Part shown: positions 44,573-55,445 of the stretch, one piece after another
Layout of the letters: the number at the start of each line of letters is the position of its first letter
Position numbering within the stretch: the first letter of the stretch is position 1
Origin: Sabethes cyaneus
Lineage: Eukaryota > Arthropoda > Insecta > Diptera > Culicidae
Assembly: GCF_943734655.1 (NCBI RefSeq)
Contig: NC_071355.1
Location: forward strand, 29,238,964 to 29,302,963
DNA length: 64,000 nucleotides
Reading direction: 5' to 3'
Position numbers and translations under genes: made by a program
The notes under the pieces: model-generated
Told to the model about the DNA's origin: nothing
Database searches by the model: none
What the model saw: only the letters and a program-made list of their open reading frames with translations

Positions 44573-47500
44573 TTATGCTTTTAAGTCAGCGGCAGAGAAA
44601 ATACCTAAAGATTTTCCCTGTAAGTCCGCTACTTCATACGAACTCGTGCCCTTCTTACGGACGATCACACAAGGGGTATATTGTGGCCCAAACTTGGCAT
44701 TGAAACGCTCTCCTGCCGATGATTGACGAAAACAACGCTTGTACACACGCTGCCCTATGTCGAACGATGGTGAGTAACGCTTATGCCGTAAATCATACCG
44801 TCTCTTGGTCTCTTCGTGGGTTTTTGCTAGTTGTTCCCGGACAAAGTCGTAGATTTTTCTGCTGACTGCTCTTCGACGATTCATTCTCTCCTCTTCGCTC
44901 GCATCCTCATTCGTTTCCATTTTATGCTGCGAACCTTTCGTCACAGCCTCATGACCAAATAGTACGCAATGAGGGCTAAATTTTGTGGAGGAATGAATTG
45001 TGTTATTGAGCACAAATTCTATCTCCGAGATTTTTGAGTCCCAAAGCTTTTGGTCTTCCCTAACATAAGTGCGTATCATTGAATTTATCGTGCGGTTAAG
45101 TCGCTCAGCCGGATTGGCTTGGCTCCTATGCCGAGCATTAGCCCAATGCTGAATTTCGTGTTTGCACATTAAATTTTGAAATTCTCGTGACATGAACGTC
45201 GTCGCGTTATCAGTTATAATGATTTGCGGGGTGGACAGCTTTCGCAACCACTGCTCTTCCAGTATTTTGCACAGACTTATAGACGAGATCTTCTTCACGG
45301 GAACAAGCAGGCAGTACTTTGAAAAGATGTCCATAACGACTAACAAGTGCGCGTTGCCATGCTTGCTACGTGGAAGAGACTGGATATAGTCCATGCAAAT
45401 TATTTGGAAGGGCTTGGTTGCTATTCGCTGTTTGCCCATCTCAGGTGTTGTTGATTTGGTAGAATGTTTATTCTCCTTACAGGGTTCGCATTTAGCAATG
45501 TAGTATTTTATATCGGCAGCCATCCGTGGCCAGTAATATAACCTTTTAACTTTCTCCACGCATTTTTCATACCCAATATGAAGATTGCCATCATGTTCTT
45601 CATTGAGAATTTTGGTTCTTAATGATTCCGGGACACAACACTTCCATTGCAATTGGTAGTCCATCGTGTCCGCTTTGGAAGCAACGAATTTAAATAGTTT
45701 TCCATCAACAATTTTAAAATATACATATTTTTCGGGTTCTTCACGAACTCCGACAAAAAGCTTGTTATACCAGCCTTCTGCTGGTTCTATTTCCAGACTT
45801 TCGATGGACCTAGAAAGTGCATCTGGGACAATATTTTCCTTCCCTTTACGATGTCGAATTTCAAGGTCATATTGTTGCAATATTATGCTCCAACGACTCA
45901 ATCTCGAAGAGGAACGCCATTTCGCTCTCATGATGAAGGTTAAAGCTGCAGAATCAGTTACCAGCGTAAATTTGGTTCCTTCTATGTACCCTCTAAATTT
46001 TTCTATGCAACGTAGGGCAGCCAGGCCTTCCTTTTCCGCGGCATGATAATTTAATTCTGCCCCTTTGAGCTTCTCTGAATGGTAGGCAATAACTTTTTCC
46101 TCGCCGTTATGTAGTTGTGTGAGAATACCTGCTATGGCATTATCGCTCGCATCCGTTTGGACCGTGAAAGGAAGCTTGAAATTGGGATTGGCTACTACTG
46201 GAGCAGAAATAAGCCTCTCCTTTATTATTTTAAACGCACTGTCGGCTGCTGCATTCCACTGTACCCTCTTCGGCTTATTTTTCAATAGATCAGTAAGAGG
46301 GCCGGTAATTTGACTAAAATTCGCGATGAACCGTCGATAATAGTTCACCATACCGAGGAATCGTCGAAGTTGCCGTACTGATTTGGGCGCCTGGAATCCC
46401 ATGATCGCTTGCACGCGATCTGGGTTAGGCCTTAACCCATCTTGTGACAAAATATACCCAAGGTACGGCAATTCGTGGCAGCAGAATTTTGATTTTGAGA
46501 TGTTTATGCTCAAGTTTGCTTCTCGTAAACGTAATGCTAAATCCCTCAATTTTTCGATATGCTCTTCAAATGTTCGACTCGCAATAACGATATCGTCCAG
46601 ATATACAAATATCGCCGGCTCTAATGCACCATAGCCTAAGACACGATCCATTAATTTACTCAATGTAGCGGGGCTGTTTACTAACCCGAAAGGAAGGCGG
46701 GTAAATTGGAACAGTCCCCTACCTGGTACCGAAAATGCTGTATATTTTCGCGATTTTTCATTCAGGGGAACCTGTAAAAAAGCTTGCGAAAGATCGATAG
46801 TAGATAGATATTTTACTGGGCCTAGATGATTTAATATTCGGTTTTGATGCGGTAAAGGATATGCATCCCTTTTCGTCCGTTCATTAAGTTTTCTGGCATC
46901 TAAGCAAAGTCTGACTTCTTGACTATCTCTCTTCGCTACTGGTATTACCGGAAGTGCCCATTCAGAAGAAGATGGTTCCACTATCCCGTCTCGAAGTAAA
47001 TTGTCTAAAGCTAAGTGAATTTTCTTCTGAATGTCAGGACTCCACGGATAAGGGTTCTTTCTTATCGGTTCCGACTGTTTAAATTCCTCCTTCATTTCAA
47101 TTGTGTGCTCCATTAAATGAGTCTTTGACAATTTGCCTGCTTCTGCTACAAGGAACATCTTTTTTACCTCTTCTAACGTTTTTCTTTGATCTTCAGTAAT
47201 TTCTACCTCTTCATCTTCCCTTTCCAAACTCTCAAGATCTTTATTGTCCAGAACCTCTATTGCTTCATTCAGAATTGTGGGTCTAATTCCGAATTTTTCC
47301 CAAAAGTCGTATCCTAAGACACATCTACGGTTTAACTTTGGGGCAATCAGGACTGGTAAAATTTTTGTAGTGTTGTTAAAGGTTATCGGTGTTTCCGCAC
47401 AACCCACTACTTCTAAATCTTCCCCAGCCGCGGTTTTCAAATGAACTGGCGATGGTTCTATCTTCAGGTTTAACGCCTTAATTATTCTTTTTGCTCCAAT

Positions 47501-47776
47501 CCCTAGAACCGTACGCGCTGCTCCACTATCTAATAAACCAATCAAACCTATTCCCATTATATTTATTTTAGTAAACGGTCTAGCATCGCCACTAAGCTTA
47601 ACGAGTAAAGAAGAAATCTCCTCCTGCTCACTGGTTTGCTCAGCAACTCTTGAATACCCTAACTGCTCCAGAATACTTGATGGATTTTCCTGCGCTAACG
47701 TTTGAGGTCTTTCAGAGCTACTGATGCGACTGCTGTGCCTCTTCAAGCAGTCTTTTATAAGTTTTTTGACTGGCAA
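44573..47776 (-). CDS. pol: Ty3/gypsy Pol polyprotein (PR-RT-RH-IN)
   Basis: An uninterrupted 1067-codon frame. In order: aspartic protease LLDSGAARTVLG (about residue 83); reverse transcriptase with VYLDDIVIAS (about 390); RNase H with TDASDNAIAG (about 537); and integrase with an HHCC zinc motif (CEPCKEN near 766), VVMDIFSKY (about 810), ITDNATTF (about 855) and NPAERLNRTI (about 888), which carry the D, D and E of the catalytic triad. A GPY/F-like FGPQYTPCVIV lies near the C-terminus; no chromodomain. Protease-RT-RH-IN order defines Ty3/gypsy. The frame opens at a TTG, not ATG, and lies -1 to gag, so Pol is presumably made as a Gag-Pol fusion by frameshifting. An Osvaldo-like lineage is possible from the LTR size and tRNA-Lys primer. 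Confidence 0.95.
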   Translation of the reverse strand: MPVKKLIKDCLKRHSSRISSSERPQTLAQENPSSILEQLGYSRVAEQTSEQEEISSLLVKLSGDARPFTKINIMGIGLIGLLDSGAARTVLGIGAKRIIKALNLKIEPSPVHLKTAAGEDLEVVGCAETPITFNNTTKILPVLIAPKLNRRCVLGYDFWEKFGIRPTILNEAIEVLDNKDLESLEREDEEVEITEDQRKTLEEVKKMFLVAEAGKLSKTHLMEHTIEMKEEFKQSEPIRKNPYPWSPDIQKKIHLALDNLLRDGIVEPSSSEWALPVIPVAKRDSQEVRLCLDARKLNERTKRDAYPLPHQNRILNHLGPVKYLSTIDLSQAFLQVPLNEKSRKYTAFSVPGRGLFQFTRLPFGLVNSPATLSKLMDRVLGYGALEPAIFVYLDDIVIASRTFEEHIEKLRDLALRLREANLSINISKSKFCCHELPYLGYILSQDGLRPNPDRVQAIMGFQAPKSVRQLRRFLGMVNYYRRFIANFSQITGPLTDLLKNKPKRVQWNAAADSAFKIIKERLISAPVVANPNFKLPFTVQTDASDNAIAGILTQLHNGEEKVIAYHSEKLKGAELNYHAAEKEGLAALRCIEKFRGYIEGTKFTLVTDSAALTFIMRAKWRSSSRLSRWSIILQQYDLEIRHRKGKENIVPDALSRSIESLEIEPAEGWYNKLFVGVREEPEKYVYFKIVDGKLFKFVASKADTMDYQLQWKCCVPESLRTKILNEEHDGNLHIGYEKCVEKVKRLYYWPRMAADIKYYIAKCEPCKENKHSTKSTTPEMGKQRIATKPFQIICMDYIQSLPRSKHGNAHLLVVMDIFSKYCLLVPVKKISSISLCKILEEQWLRKLSTPQIIITDNATTFMSREFQNLMCKHEIQHWANARHRSQANPAERLNRTINSMIRTYVREDQKLWDSKISEIEFVLNNTIHSSTKFSPHCVLFGHEAVTKGSQHKMETNEDASEEERMNRRRAVSRKIYDFVREQLAKTHEETKRRYDLRHKRYSPSFDIGQRVYKRCFRQSSAGERFNAKFGPQYTPCVIVRKKGTSSYEVADLQGKSLGIFSAADLKA

Positions 47777-49779
47777 TACGGACAGTCATTTGCTGGAAAC
47801 CCCGGAAACCCACATTCGTCACAAAACGTGTGCCGATCTTGCGGACAATTTCGCCATGCATGCCCTTCTTCATGGCAGTTAAAGCAAGTGCCCTTTCTGA
47901 TTGGAATATAGGCATTCACTATCCTTTGAAGCGCATTAGTTCCACTAGGACCTGCTCTAGCTTCTTGAGTGTGGCTATTTGCTTTGGTATTAAAGTCAGA
48001 TTTTGAACCCTGTCGTTTCAAAAGTTTTTCTTCTCCCACTGCTTTTTGAAAATCGTTCTGGTTATCACGAAACTTATTTTTGCTAGGGTAGTTACCAGAA
48101 AAATTCTGTTGATAGGGACGTTGTAGAAAATTTCTCTCCTGGAAATTTCCCCTTTGACCCCCGAATCGATCATTAGAATAATTGCTTTGTCTTTGACTAC
48201 CCCTAGCTCTTTCCACTATCTCTTCAACCTGTGCTCTTTGCCCGTATCTGTTATCTCTTCGTTGATATTGTTGCCAATTAATCGCATCGAATCTTTTCCC
48301 AAACTCTCTCATTTTAGGTATCGTCGTAATATTGGCACCTAGCATAGCTATTTTGCAATCTTCCCTGGTGTTCCTAAACAACATGTCGAATTTACGGTCC
48401 TCATCCCACGGTTTGGACATACTCCGGAAAATTCGCACCATGTCAAGATAGTAATCTTGGAATTTCTCCCTTGGACCCTGTTTGCGCGCGTTTATTCGGC
48501 TTTCGTATTGATAATCGATATCTACAGGTAAAAACTCGTTTTTTAACTCCCGAACTATATTTTCCCAAGATTCTAACTCGTTATTCCCATTCACTTCCAT
48601 AAACCAACTCCTAGCCTTTCTTGTAAACAAATGATGAGCAGATAAGAACAGTTCACGGTCGGAAAAGCCTTCTGACCTTGCATTGAACTCGACCTCTTTA
48701 AGGAACTCGTTTAATCTCCTACCATTGTCTAAACCATCGTATCTAACTGACCACTTATAAACCGGGAACCGATTGTGATTGGATCTACCTTCTTTCTCTC
48801 GCCTTTCTTCTCTTTCTATTGACTCGTTTCTTATTGCACCCACATTTTCTAACGAACTACATCTTTTCTTAATCCAGTCTACAAAACTTTCCTGTTTTCC
48901 CGACTCTTTATCAATCTGATCCGCCTTCCCCTCCACATGAGTACTGTTAACCGATTCTTCTTTATCATTTGTCGCTGCTTTTTGCGACGCACTTTTATTC
49001 TTTTCTAGAGCCTCAATACGACGAAGTAATTGTTCAACCGCATCCTTCAGGCGATTATTTTCTGTCGTTAGGAATGCCACTCTCGTACTATTTTCTTCCT
49101 CTCGCTCAACGTCAACTAATATTTCCTCTTGTTCAACATTATTCTGTTCCGTATCAATTTCTGGTTCAATTCTTTCCGTTTCTACATTTCCTGTTCTATC
49201 CAACTCTTCTTCTATTTCTACATTTTCCTCGTTTCTAAGTCTTCGCAAGCTTTCATTCAGCATTGCTATTTCTGCTTCTCTCACTTCTTGCAACGGAGAG
49301 GTGATTGAGAAAAATTCGTTCAAAAGTTTCATACACTCTCCCGCAATGATTGCTATACTGTTCAAGTCTTTCTCTTCTTTTGCATGGGTTTGCAACCGCA
49401 TCATACGAAAGAAGATATGAATTATCCTTGTTCTGAAAGCTTGGTCAGGGACCTTTTTACGAGTTCTGTCTTCTAAATGAGATTTTATTTCCGATAATTT
49501 TTCCTCACAACATTTCCATTCTCCAGTCAACGATGTCCAACACTTTCTATGAGTCACATTCGGGTTTTCTCTTTCTGCTTTTAGGAAGCCACGCAGCGTT
49601 CGTTCTTGTTTACTGCGGGATTCGTTTATCATATCTGCACCTCGGACTTGCAACTCGTGATCAATCTCATCGTCTGTGAGATGACCTGTGACCATCGCGT
49701 GGTAATTGGTCAACAAGTGTTGCTGCTCCATCATTAAGTTTAAACGGTGACAAAAGGAATAATCTATCTGAATTAGCAC
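47755..49779 (-). CDS. gag: Ty3/gypsy Gag
   Basis: A 674-codon frame starting at ATG 49779 and intact. The N-terminal half is highly charged, with a probable coiled coil near residues 225-265 (glutamate/leucine-rich, ending RRIEALEKNK). The middle part (about 350-500) has the retrotransposon-gag signature LFLSAHHLFTRKARSWF and EFLPVDIDYQYESRI. The C-terminal part is Arg/Gln/Asn-rich, then has the zinc knuckle CFNCHEEGHAWRNC followed by a second Cys cluster CDECGF...CPYC. It assembles the virus-like particle. It ends 20 bp inside the pol frame. Confidence 0.95.
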   Translation of the reverse strand: MLIQIDYSFCHRLNLMMEQQHLLTNYHAMVTGHLTDDEIDHELQVRGADMINESRSKQERTLRGFLKAERENPNVTHRKCWTSLTGEWKCCEEKLSEIKSHLEDRTRKKVPDQAFRTRIIHIFFRMMRLQTHAKEEKDLNSIAIIAGECMKLLNEFFSITSPLQEVREAEIAMLNESLRRLRNEENVEIEEELDRTGNVETERIEPEIDTEQNNVEQEEILVDVEREEENSTRVAFLTTENNRLKDAVEQLLRRIEALEKNKSASQKAATNDKEESVNSTHVEGKADQIDKESGKQESFVDWIKKRCSSLENVGAIRNESIEREERREKEGRSNHNRFPVYKWSVRYDGLDNGRRLNEFLKEVEFNARSEGFSDRELFLSAHHLFTRKARSWFMEVNGNNELESWENIVRELKNEFLPVDIDYQYESRINARKQGPREKFQDYYLDMVRIFRSMSKPWDEDRKFDMLFRNTREDCKIAMLGANITTIPKMREFGKRFDAINWQQYQRRDNRYGQRAQVEEIVERARGSQRQSNYSNDRFGGQRGNFQERNFLQRPYQQNFSGNYPSKNKFRDNQNDFQKAVGEEKLLKRQGSKSDFNTKANSHTQEARAGPSGTNALQRIVNAYIPIRKGTCFNCHEEGHAWRNCPQDRHTFCDECGFPGFPANDCPYCQSKNL
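47761..47767 (-). promoter_or_regulatory. -1 ribosomal frameshift site A AAA AAC
   Basis: On the minus strand, in the gag frame, the codons run TCA AAA AAC TTA TAA. The heptamer A AAA AAC is a canonical simultaneous-slippage site and lies one codon before the gag stop. A -1 shift here enters the pol frame, which has no ATG of its own at this point. Confidence 0.85.
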
Positions 49780-50131
49780 TGCAAACCGTGAAATTTACGA
49801 ATATTGAATAAAGTAAATGGTTTTCTTTGTGTTTTACTATACTTCCGAAATCTACTGTGAAATTACTCTTTCAATTATTTGAATCACTGATACTTGTTTT
49901 ACTGTATTTCATTTATACGATCGTTTAGTTTTCGCTTTATTCGGACTTTAGAACCCCTCTGAAATCAAATCAATATTTCATTCGCGGTGTGAGTTCAAAC
50001 AATTTTGCCACTGTGAGTGAACGTTAACTTGTGAACTTTCGGAAGTTTTCCCAGAGACGTACGCAGTAACGACTGTTTTCCATGCAAATCTACGAGCTGA
50101 ACCCTCAAAAACGACGGTAAGTCTATTTTAT
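49780..50131 (-). other. Gypsy 5' leader
   Basis: About 350 bp between the primer binding site and the gag ATG. No ORF; presumably holds the packaging signal. Confidence 0.6.
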
Positions 50132-50142
50132 GTTGGGCGCCA
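50132..50142 (-). promoter_or_regulatory. tRNA-Lys primer binding site
   Basis: On the minus strand TGGCGCCCAAC lies 3 bases after the 5' LTR. It is complementary to the 3' end of insect tRNA-Lys (GTTGGGCGCCA), as in Drosophila gypsy. Confidence 0.85.
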
Positions 50143-50145
50143 AAG

Positions 50146-51221
50146 TGTAAGTTATCGCTAAGCACAGCCACGAGCGTAGCATGGACCCCCTTAATCAACG
50201 CCTCAGGGTCGGCCTGCCTATCCTTGTTTTCGCGGGTAAAGAAATGCTCGGGATAGTTAATGGAAAACTCTTAACTGGTTTGTAAAGGTTCACAAATTTA
50301 TTTAGCGTTCACAACGGTTATTGTCTTCACTCTTCCCACTTTCTTAAGCTATCTAACCTGTCTATTTCTCTCGTCGACGGGGCCCCGTTTCAACAGCACA
50401 CCTTCCCTGTTTCCTCCAGAATCCGTACTCCGTTTCGCTCCTCTCCTTCCGCTTCAAACTTCCGTTACACTGCGGCCCTTGCCGCCAAGTGCAACTTCGG
50501 ACGAACACTATTGCCGGGATCGGGATCCACGCAATCCGATACTACCGGCTTAACGGTGCACTAAACTCCGGCGCTGACGATGACGGTTAATTCAAATAAA
50601 CACAGCGGGGTTCTGTAATTTGAAGCATGAACATTCCGGCTTTAGTAGGCTGGCGACGGGGAACTTGACGAAGGGCAAATTATCGAGAGGCAAGGGGAAA
50701 AGGTTTACCTGCAGTCCTATTAACAATTGTCACTTGGTACTTCAATTTGTATAGTCACTTTCTTTAACGTATTCAACGTGTAGTTGTCGACTGTCTCGAC
50801 CGGGATTATATTCACAAGTGACTTATTGTATCTCGACAAAACCGTTTTAATACCTGCAGGTTATTCCCCTTAGCCAAGGACGTTGCCCCCGTTATGTACA
50901 TAAACAATCCCCGATCGCCATCTTTTCGCCACCTACAGCCTCCGATCATCTGTGAGCGGTGTCCAGCTTTCTGCCTGTTTTCCCCTGGTGGCAGCGGGTG
51001 GAAACTCGATGGGTGGTGGGCTGCGTGCTTGGGGTATACGGCTCTATATTTAACTTTAGTGGGACTCGTGGCCTATTTCTACCTTCTGTGGGATGTCTTG
51101 TGGGAGTTAACATTAACCAGAACAAGTATTTCTCACTTTTTTAAAATAAAACAAGAAACAAACGAATAAAATAAACAACAAATCCATACAACCTTCATAG
51201 CGGAGCCTACCGACGCTTACA
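50146..51221 (-). repeat. Gypsy 5' LTR
   Basis: 1076 bp and matching the 42135-43210 LTR in length and, as far as I can read, in every base. The second AATA target duplication follows it at 51222-51225. It should hold the Pol II promoter of the element; no clear TATA box was assigned. Confidence 0.95.
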
Positions 51222-51247
51222 AATACGAAGTTTGTCGGGTCAGCTAG
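51222..51247 (+). mobile_element. Helitron-like element, copy 3 (3' end)
   Basis: AATACGAAGTTTGTCGGGTC then AGCTAG, followed by T: the 3' terminus of the element begun at 40647, separated from it by the gypsy insertion. The first four bases are the gypsy target duplication. Confidence 0.75.
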
Positions 51248-51264
51248 TTATTAATAATAATAAT

Positions 51265-51433
51265 GTCAGCGCATGGATGGGTGGTGTAGGTGTGCCTGAC
51301 GCAAAATGTGTGTGGCTCGATATTTCTAGCATATTCTAGCTTCGAAATGCTATGTTTCTTTGTTGGTTATAATATTATTGTTAACTGCAACTCAGTAAAG
51401 ACAAAAATGTACGAAATGTTCCATGTTGAACAC
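51265..51433 (+). repeat. Dispersed block, left half of filled site
   Basis: It matches 38605-38880 and is interrupted at 51434-51440; the right half is 53757-53945. Confidence 0.7.
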
Positions 51434-51439
51434 AAAAAT

Positions 51440-53749
51440 CAGAAGGGTTGTGTATAAGACACGACCACATATTCAACGTAGGACTACGCAAAGTTAATGT
51501 AAAGGCACAGAGAACAGACATTTATGCTCATATAAAATATCATACAAATGGTGTGTAAACTTTTCAATAAGAAACTAGCGACATCTCTCTTGAGGTACAC
51601 CAGTTGTTCAATACCCTCGTTGCCAAATTTAATATATTGTCTTGTTATATTCTGCATATTCGGAATACTGGCTACTCTGATATAAGTTACTGTAGCAACG
51701 ACTGTAACTTTGTTTGTTATTTATTGAACCTGGCTAACAATCAAGAATAGAAACGGCTCAAGATTTTTTTTTTTTTGGTAATTACCGGTAAATAGGTGTC
51801 ATGTTTAGAGTTTTTCAATAATTGAACACACCATTCGTACCCAGGGTTGCCACATGCACAGATTATTCTGTGTTTAACAGATATTTGAAAGAAACCGCCT
51901 GTACAGAATCTGTATGCACAGAATACAGATTTTCGTCAAATTACACAGATTAAACAGATTTTTGAGCTTTTACATGAGAGTGAAAGAGACGGAAATAGTC
52001 AGCGAAATGACTCTCTATCTCTTTCACTCTCATTGTTTTGCATTGGACAGATTTTTGCACAGATATTTTTCCTCGCTGTACAGATTGTCAGATTTTTCCA
52101 ACAAAAAACACAGAATTATATGTGGCATCCCTGTTCGTACCGTCTGACACCATCGCGGCGGAACCTGCAGCAGCCTTTTCAACTTTGCTCGACTTCCATA
52201 AAACCTTACCTCTATGAAGACTTCCGTATATAGACGAACGGGTGCGGAAAGCTACACAGAATCACTTTGAACCAAAATGCAAAAAAACTTGGTTTATTTA
52301 CGGAAACATAATTTTACGGAAGGATTAAAAAGGAATAACTCAAGAACTACTATTTTAGATAAATGTTGTTTACTTTTATTTTTGGTTGGATAAATTGCAT
52401 AAACAACGCGCTAGTTGGTGTAGCGACGCCTTGGTGAACACGTGAATACTTTGATATGCATTGACAGACATTGAAAATCCAAGTTAATCCTCTTAGTGAT
52501 GTGAGCGCCACGTAGCAGGAACATTACCACATACTTTTAAAATGGCGGCTGAGCTTTTACACATGTTGTGAAATTAAGATGAATGTCTGTTCTCTGTGGT
52601 ACTAGGGCTCACGCTACCGAGTCTCGTGATGGGGCTGCCATCTTACAGTGTCGAGACACACTGTGCCTCCTCCCCTGTTGGTATACGACCTTAGTTTCCA
52701 CCGGGGTTGGTTACCCGATCTCCGCTAAGGTTGCTCGTATTCCAGCTGATGCTCTGTTTTACGCGTTATCCAACCATTTACCAACCTTTACTTAATGCTA
52801 CTACTTAGCTTAATATTTGCAGATCGCTTTTCAATAGGTGTCCAATCGGGCTGAAGAACGTCATGCTTAGAGTACACAGCGGGCCTCGATTTGACCCGCA
52901 AGACCTTTCCAATGGAGTCGTTTTCAAATTTGAGCAATGATAATAAAGCACTGGTTATGAATATATTAATATTTTGAACCTACATTATTTTTTATAATAT
53001 TCTATCCGGTCAGTTGAAAGCATGGAATGGTATATCCATAAACAAGCCGAAAATGTTTGATGACTGATCCCGTACCCTACATTTTTACACCTTTTCGGCT
53101 TCTATAGGACTCACGTGTTACGTTAGGCGATACGCTGGCCTCTACGTGCGCCGGAGCGGTCACCTCACGCAACGCTTCAACGTTGGAGGAACCAGCTTTT
53201 TCGTGCGATGCACCATCTAACGATGTATTGCCCACTTCAGAATACATTGTATCACTACGATTCTTTTCTTCTCAAACGGTAGAATTTACAGTGCTCTGCC
53301 ACCGTCAACGCTAGCCTCTTTGCTGGTCCAGTTAATAATGCCTGTTCACGGACTCGCTTGCGGTATTTACGCATATATTTTGCTTGAAGCAATTGAGACA
53401 TTGTAGAATCAGATGCACAAAATCACTCACTTCTCACTTAAATTGATTGTATGTTATTAATAGCAATTTCATATGGTAACTATGGCGACGATTGAACGAA
53501 TACTGTAGGGAATTTGGAAAAATTGTTCAACTTTACGTGGAAATTCCAGAAGTTACATACAAGATACAATCTTCTAATAAAAACTATACAAAAGGCTGAT
53601 ATTTTGTGATTCGAATGGTATGCAAATCATAAAAATATATTCAGAATTGGCTGAGCTATAAGTGTTCAAAATCTATCACTTTGTCGTGTCGCGGTCAATT
53701 TTGCTTCTCCAACGTGCCACCCTATTAAAGTAAGATGTAGTCCTACGTC
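51440..53749 (+). mobile_element. Dispersed repeat, 2.3-kb copy
   Basis: Starts CAGAAGGGTTGTGTATAAGA with an internal AACGTAGGACTACGC, and ends GATGTAGTCCTACGTC. Flanks are AAAAAT and AAAAAAT. Comparison with the uninterrupted block at 38600-39035 places the insertion exactly between these points. It contains a hAT MITE (51842-52133). The frame at 52583-52795 has no recognised motif. Confidence 0.7.
51842..52133. mobile_element. 292-bp hAT MITE
   Basis: Begins CAGGGTTGCCACAT and ends ATGTGGCATCCCTG, flanked by a perfect TTCGTACC duplication (51834-51841 and 52134-52141). Its centre holds another inverted repeat, ATGAGAGTGAAAGAGA against TCTCTTTCACTCTCAT, and several ACAGAT words. Non-coding. 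Confidence 0.92.
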
Positions 53750-53756
53750 AAAAAAT

Positions 53757-53945
53757 CTGGCATCGAAAAGTATGTGACAATAAATTATATTGTTTCTTTT
53801 TCGATATAACGGGTGATAATTTTAAAACAACAGCTCTGTTTTTATAGATGCAGTAATTTGTGCAGTCTTTAGCAGCCTCGGTAGTATAGCATTTTGGTTG
53901 TGTCCGGCATTGTTATTAGTCATATTAGTCTTGAAAGCATCCAGA
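53757..53945 (+). repeat. Dispersed block, right half of filled site
   Basis: ATCTGGCATCGAAAA through GTCCGGCATTGTTATTAGTC, matching 38870-39035. Confidence 0.7.
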
Positions 53946-54349
53946 AAAATGACGATTACTTCATTCAATCATTTTTCTTGTCAACGGTCAAGCCAACTGC
54001 GCAGCATGTACCGCAGAGAAATTAGAAATAATACCTAATTCCAATAAACTCCTTTTAATCAAGGGAAATAGATTAATCTACCAAAAATATTAGTTTAAAT
54101 AATATCACACTTGAAAATAAAGTCGTGTGGTTCAATGGTTGCTTAAAACTACAGCTGTAAGGCTAGGAACTGCAAACCACACGACCCCGCACCCCCCAGC
54201 TTGGCTACTCAATTGGAGTATTTCCAGGTATGGCCACTTGGAGGCGCTAGATAGGGGCTTGGCATGACTAGAGCTATGTTAGGCGCTTTTCCCCAGTTGC
54301 CTTCCCCATTTCATAGCCTGATGGAAAAATGCTACAGAAATGTCCTAAA
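53946..54349. other. Unassigned DNA
   Basis: No gene is recognised. TCGTGTGGTT (54123) and the inverted AACCACACGA (54174) form a loose inverted pair about 60 bp long overall. Confidence 0.35.
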
Positions 54350-54461
54350 AGTGTCCAAAAATATTCAACACATGGTCTAAAAAAAGGTCCAAAAATGATC
54401 TAAAAATCATACATTAATTCCAAACAGCCTCATTTTTCCAAAGTGGGTTTAATGCTACAAT
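54350..54461. repeat. TGGTCCAAAA satellite, left edge
   Basis: Degenerate 10-11 bp units (TGGTCCAAAAA, TGATCTAAAAA). The array continues at 55110-55445, 55715-56070, 57420-58060 and 62025-62090, interrupted by transposons. Confidence 0.7.
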
Positions 54462-55110
54462 TTTTTGGATCCATACACAATCAAAACATTATACATTGCC
54501 TTTGTGAGGTCAATACTGGAATACTGCAGCATTGTATGGTCACCTTTTTCCATCACGCACGAAGAGAGAATAGAATCAGTACAAAAACGATTTCTCTTAT
54601 ATGCCCTTCGTAAATTAGGTTGGACAACATTTCCTCTTCCATCATACGAAGCACGCTGCATGCTTATAAATATACAATCATTAAAAGAGCGTCGTAAATA
54701 TGCAATGGTCTTATTTGTAAACGATATCGTTTCGCAGCATATTGACTCAGCAACACTTTTATCAAAACTGAACTTTTATACACCTACTCCTCAACTTCGT
54801 AATCGAAATTTATTTGCCATAAGCCATTATCACACAAATTATGCAAAATTCGGTCCATTAAATCGTATGATGGCCTCGTACAATCAATACTGCGAAACCA
54901 TTGACTTTACAATGTCTCGGCATAGACTTAAACCTTACTTTCAGTCAACACGTAATCGTAACGCGTAGCGAACGATACAAAAGAATAAGTACACGTTTTA
55001 ATCTTCATTTAATTATAAGATTTTTATATGAAAAAATTGTATATATTATACTAGTCTACATCGGTTGACGAAATAAATAAATAAATAAATAAAAATAAAT
55101 AAATAAATAT
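54462..55110 (+). pseudogene. 5'-truncated CR1-like LINE 3' end
   Basis: The frame DPYTIKTLYIAFVRSILEYC to the stop at 54966-54968 matches the C-terminal ORF2 segment of the LINE at 570-1223 (ALYCALVRPILE, LLSLMNF). It is followed by a 3' untranslated region and an ATAA/AAAT microsatellite tail at about 55069-55110. Only the last 167 codons were inserted; the frame is intact. It landed in the TGGTCCAAAA satellite. Confidence 0.85.
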
Positions 55111-55445
55111 ACAAAAATAATTCGAAAATGGTCTGAAAAATACCTAAAAATGGTACAAAAGTCACACCCAAAAATGCTCCGAAAATGACCCAGAAAATGG
55201 TCCTATAATGGTCCAAAAATAATCGGAAATGGTCCAAAAACAATCTAAAGTAGTTTAAAATGCTCCGAAAACTAAAATGAAATATCCAAAAATGACTCAA
55301 TATGGTCCAAAAATTCTCCGAAACGGATAGAAAACTGATACAAAAATGATCCAAAATTCAACAAAAAAAAAATGATACAAAAATTATCCAAAAGCCATTC
55401 AAAAATAATCAAAAATAGTCCAAAAACAACCCAAATTAAATTTTG
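55110..55445. repeat. TGGTCCAAAA satellite
   Basis: Degenerate 10-11 bp units. The minus-strand frames over it encode repeating FLDHFRLFLDHF-like peptides that merely reflect the satellite. Confidence 0.75.

Noticed and set aside
47718..47915. 65-codon frame overlapping the gag-pol junction
   Set aside because: It is the third frame across the zinc knuckle, with no conserved motif.
52583..52795. 70-codon frame in the 2.3-kb repeat
   Set aside because: No recognisable motif or start context, and it lies in a non-coding mobile repeat.
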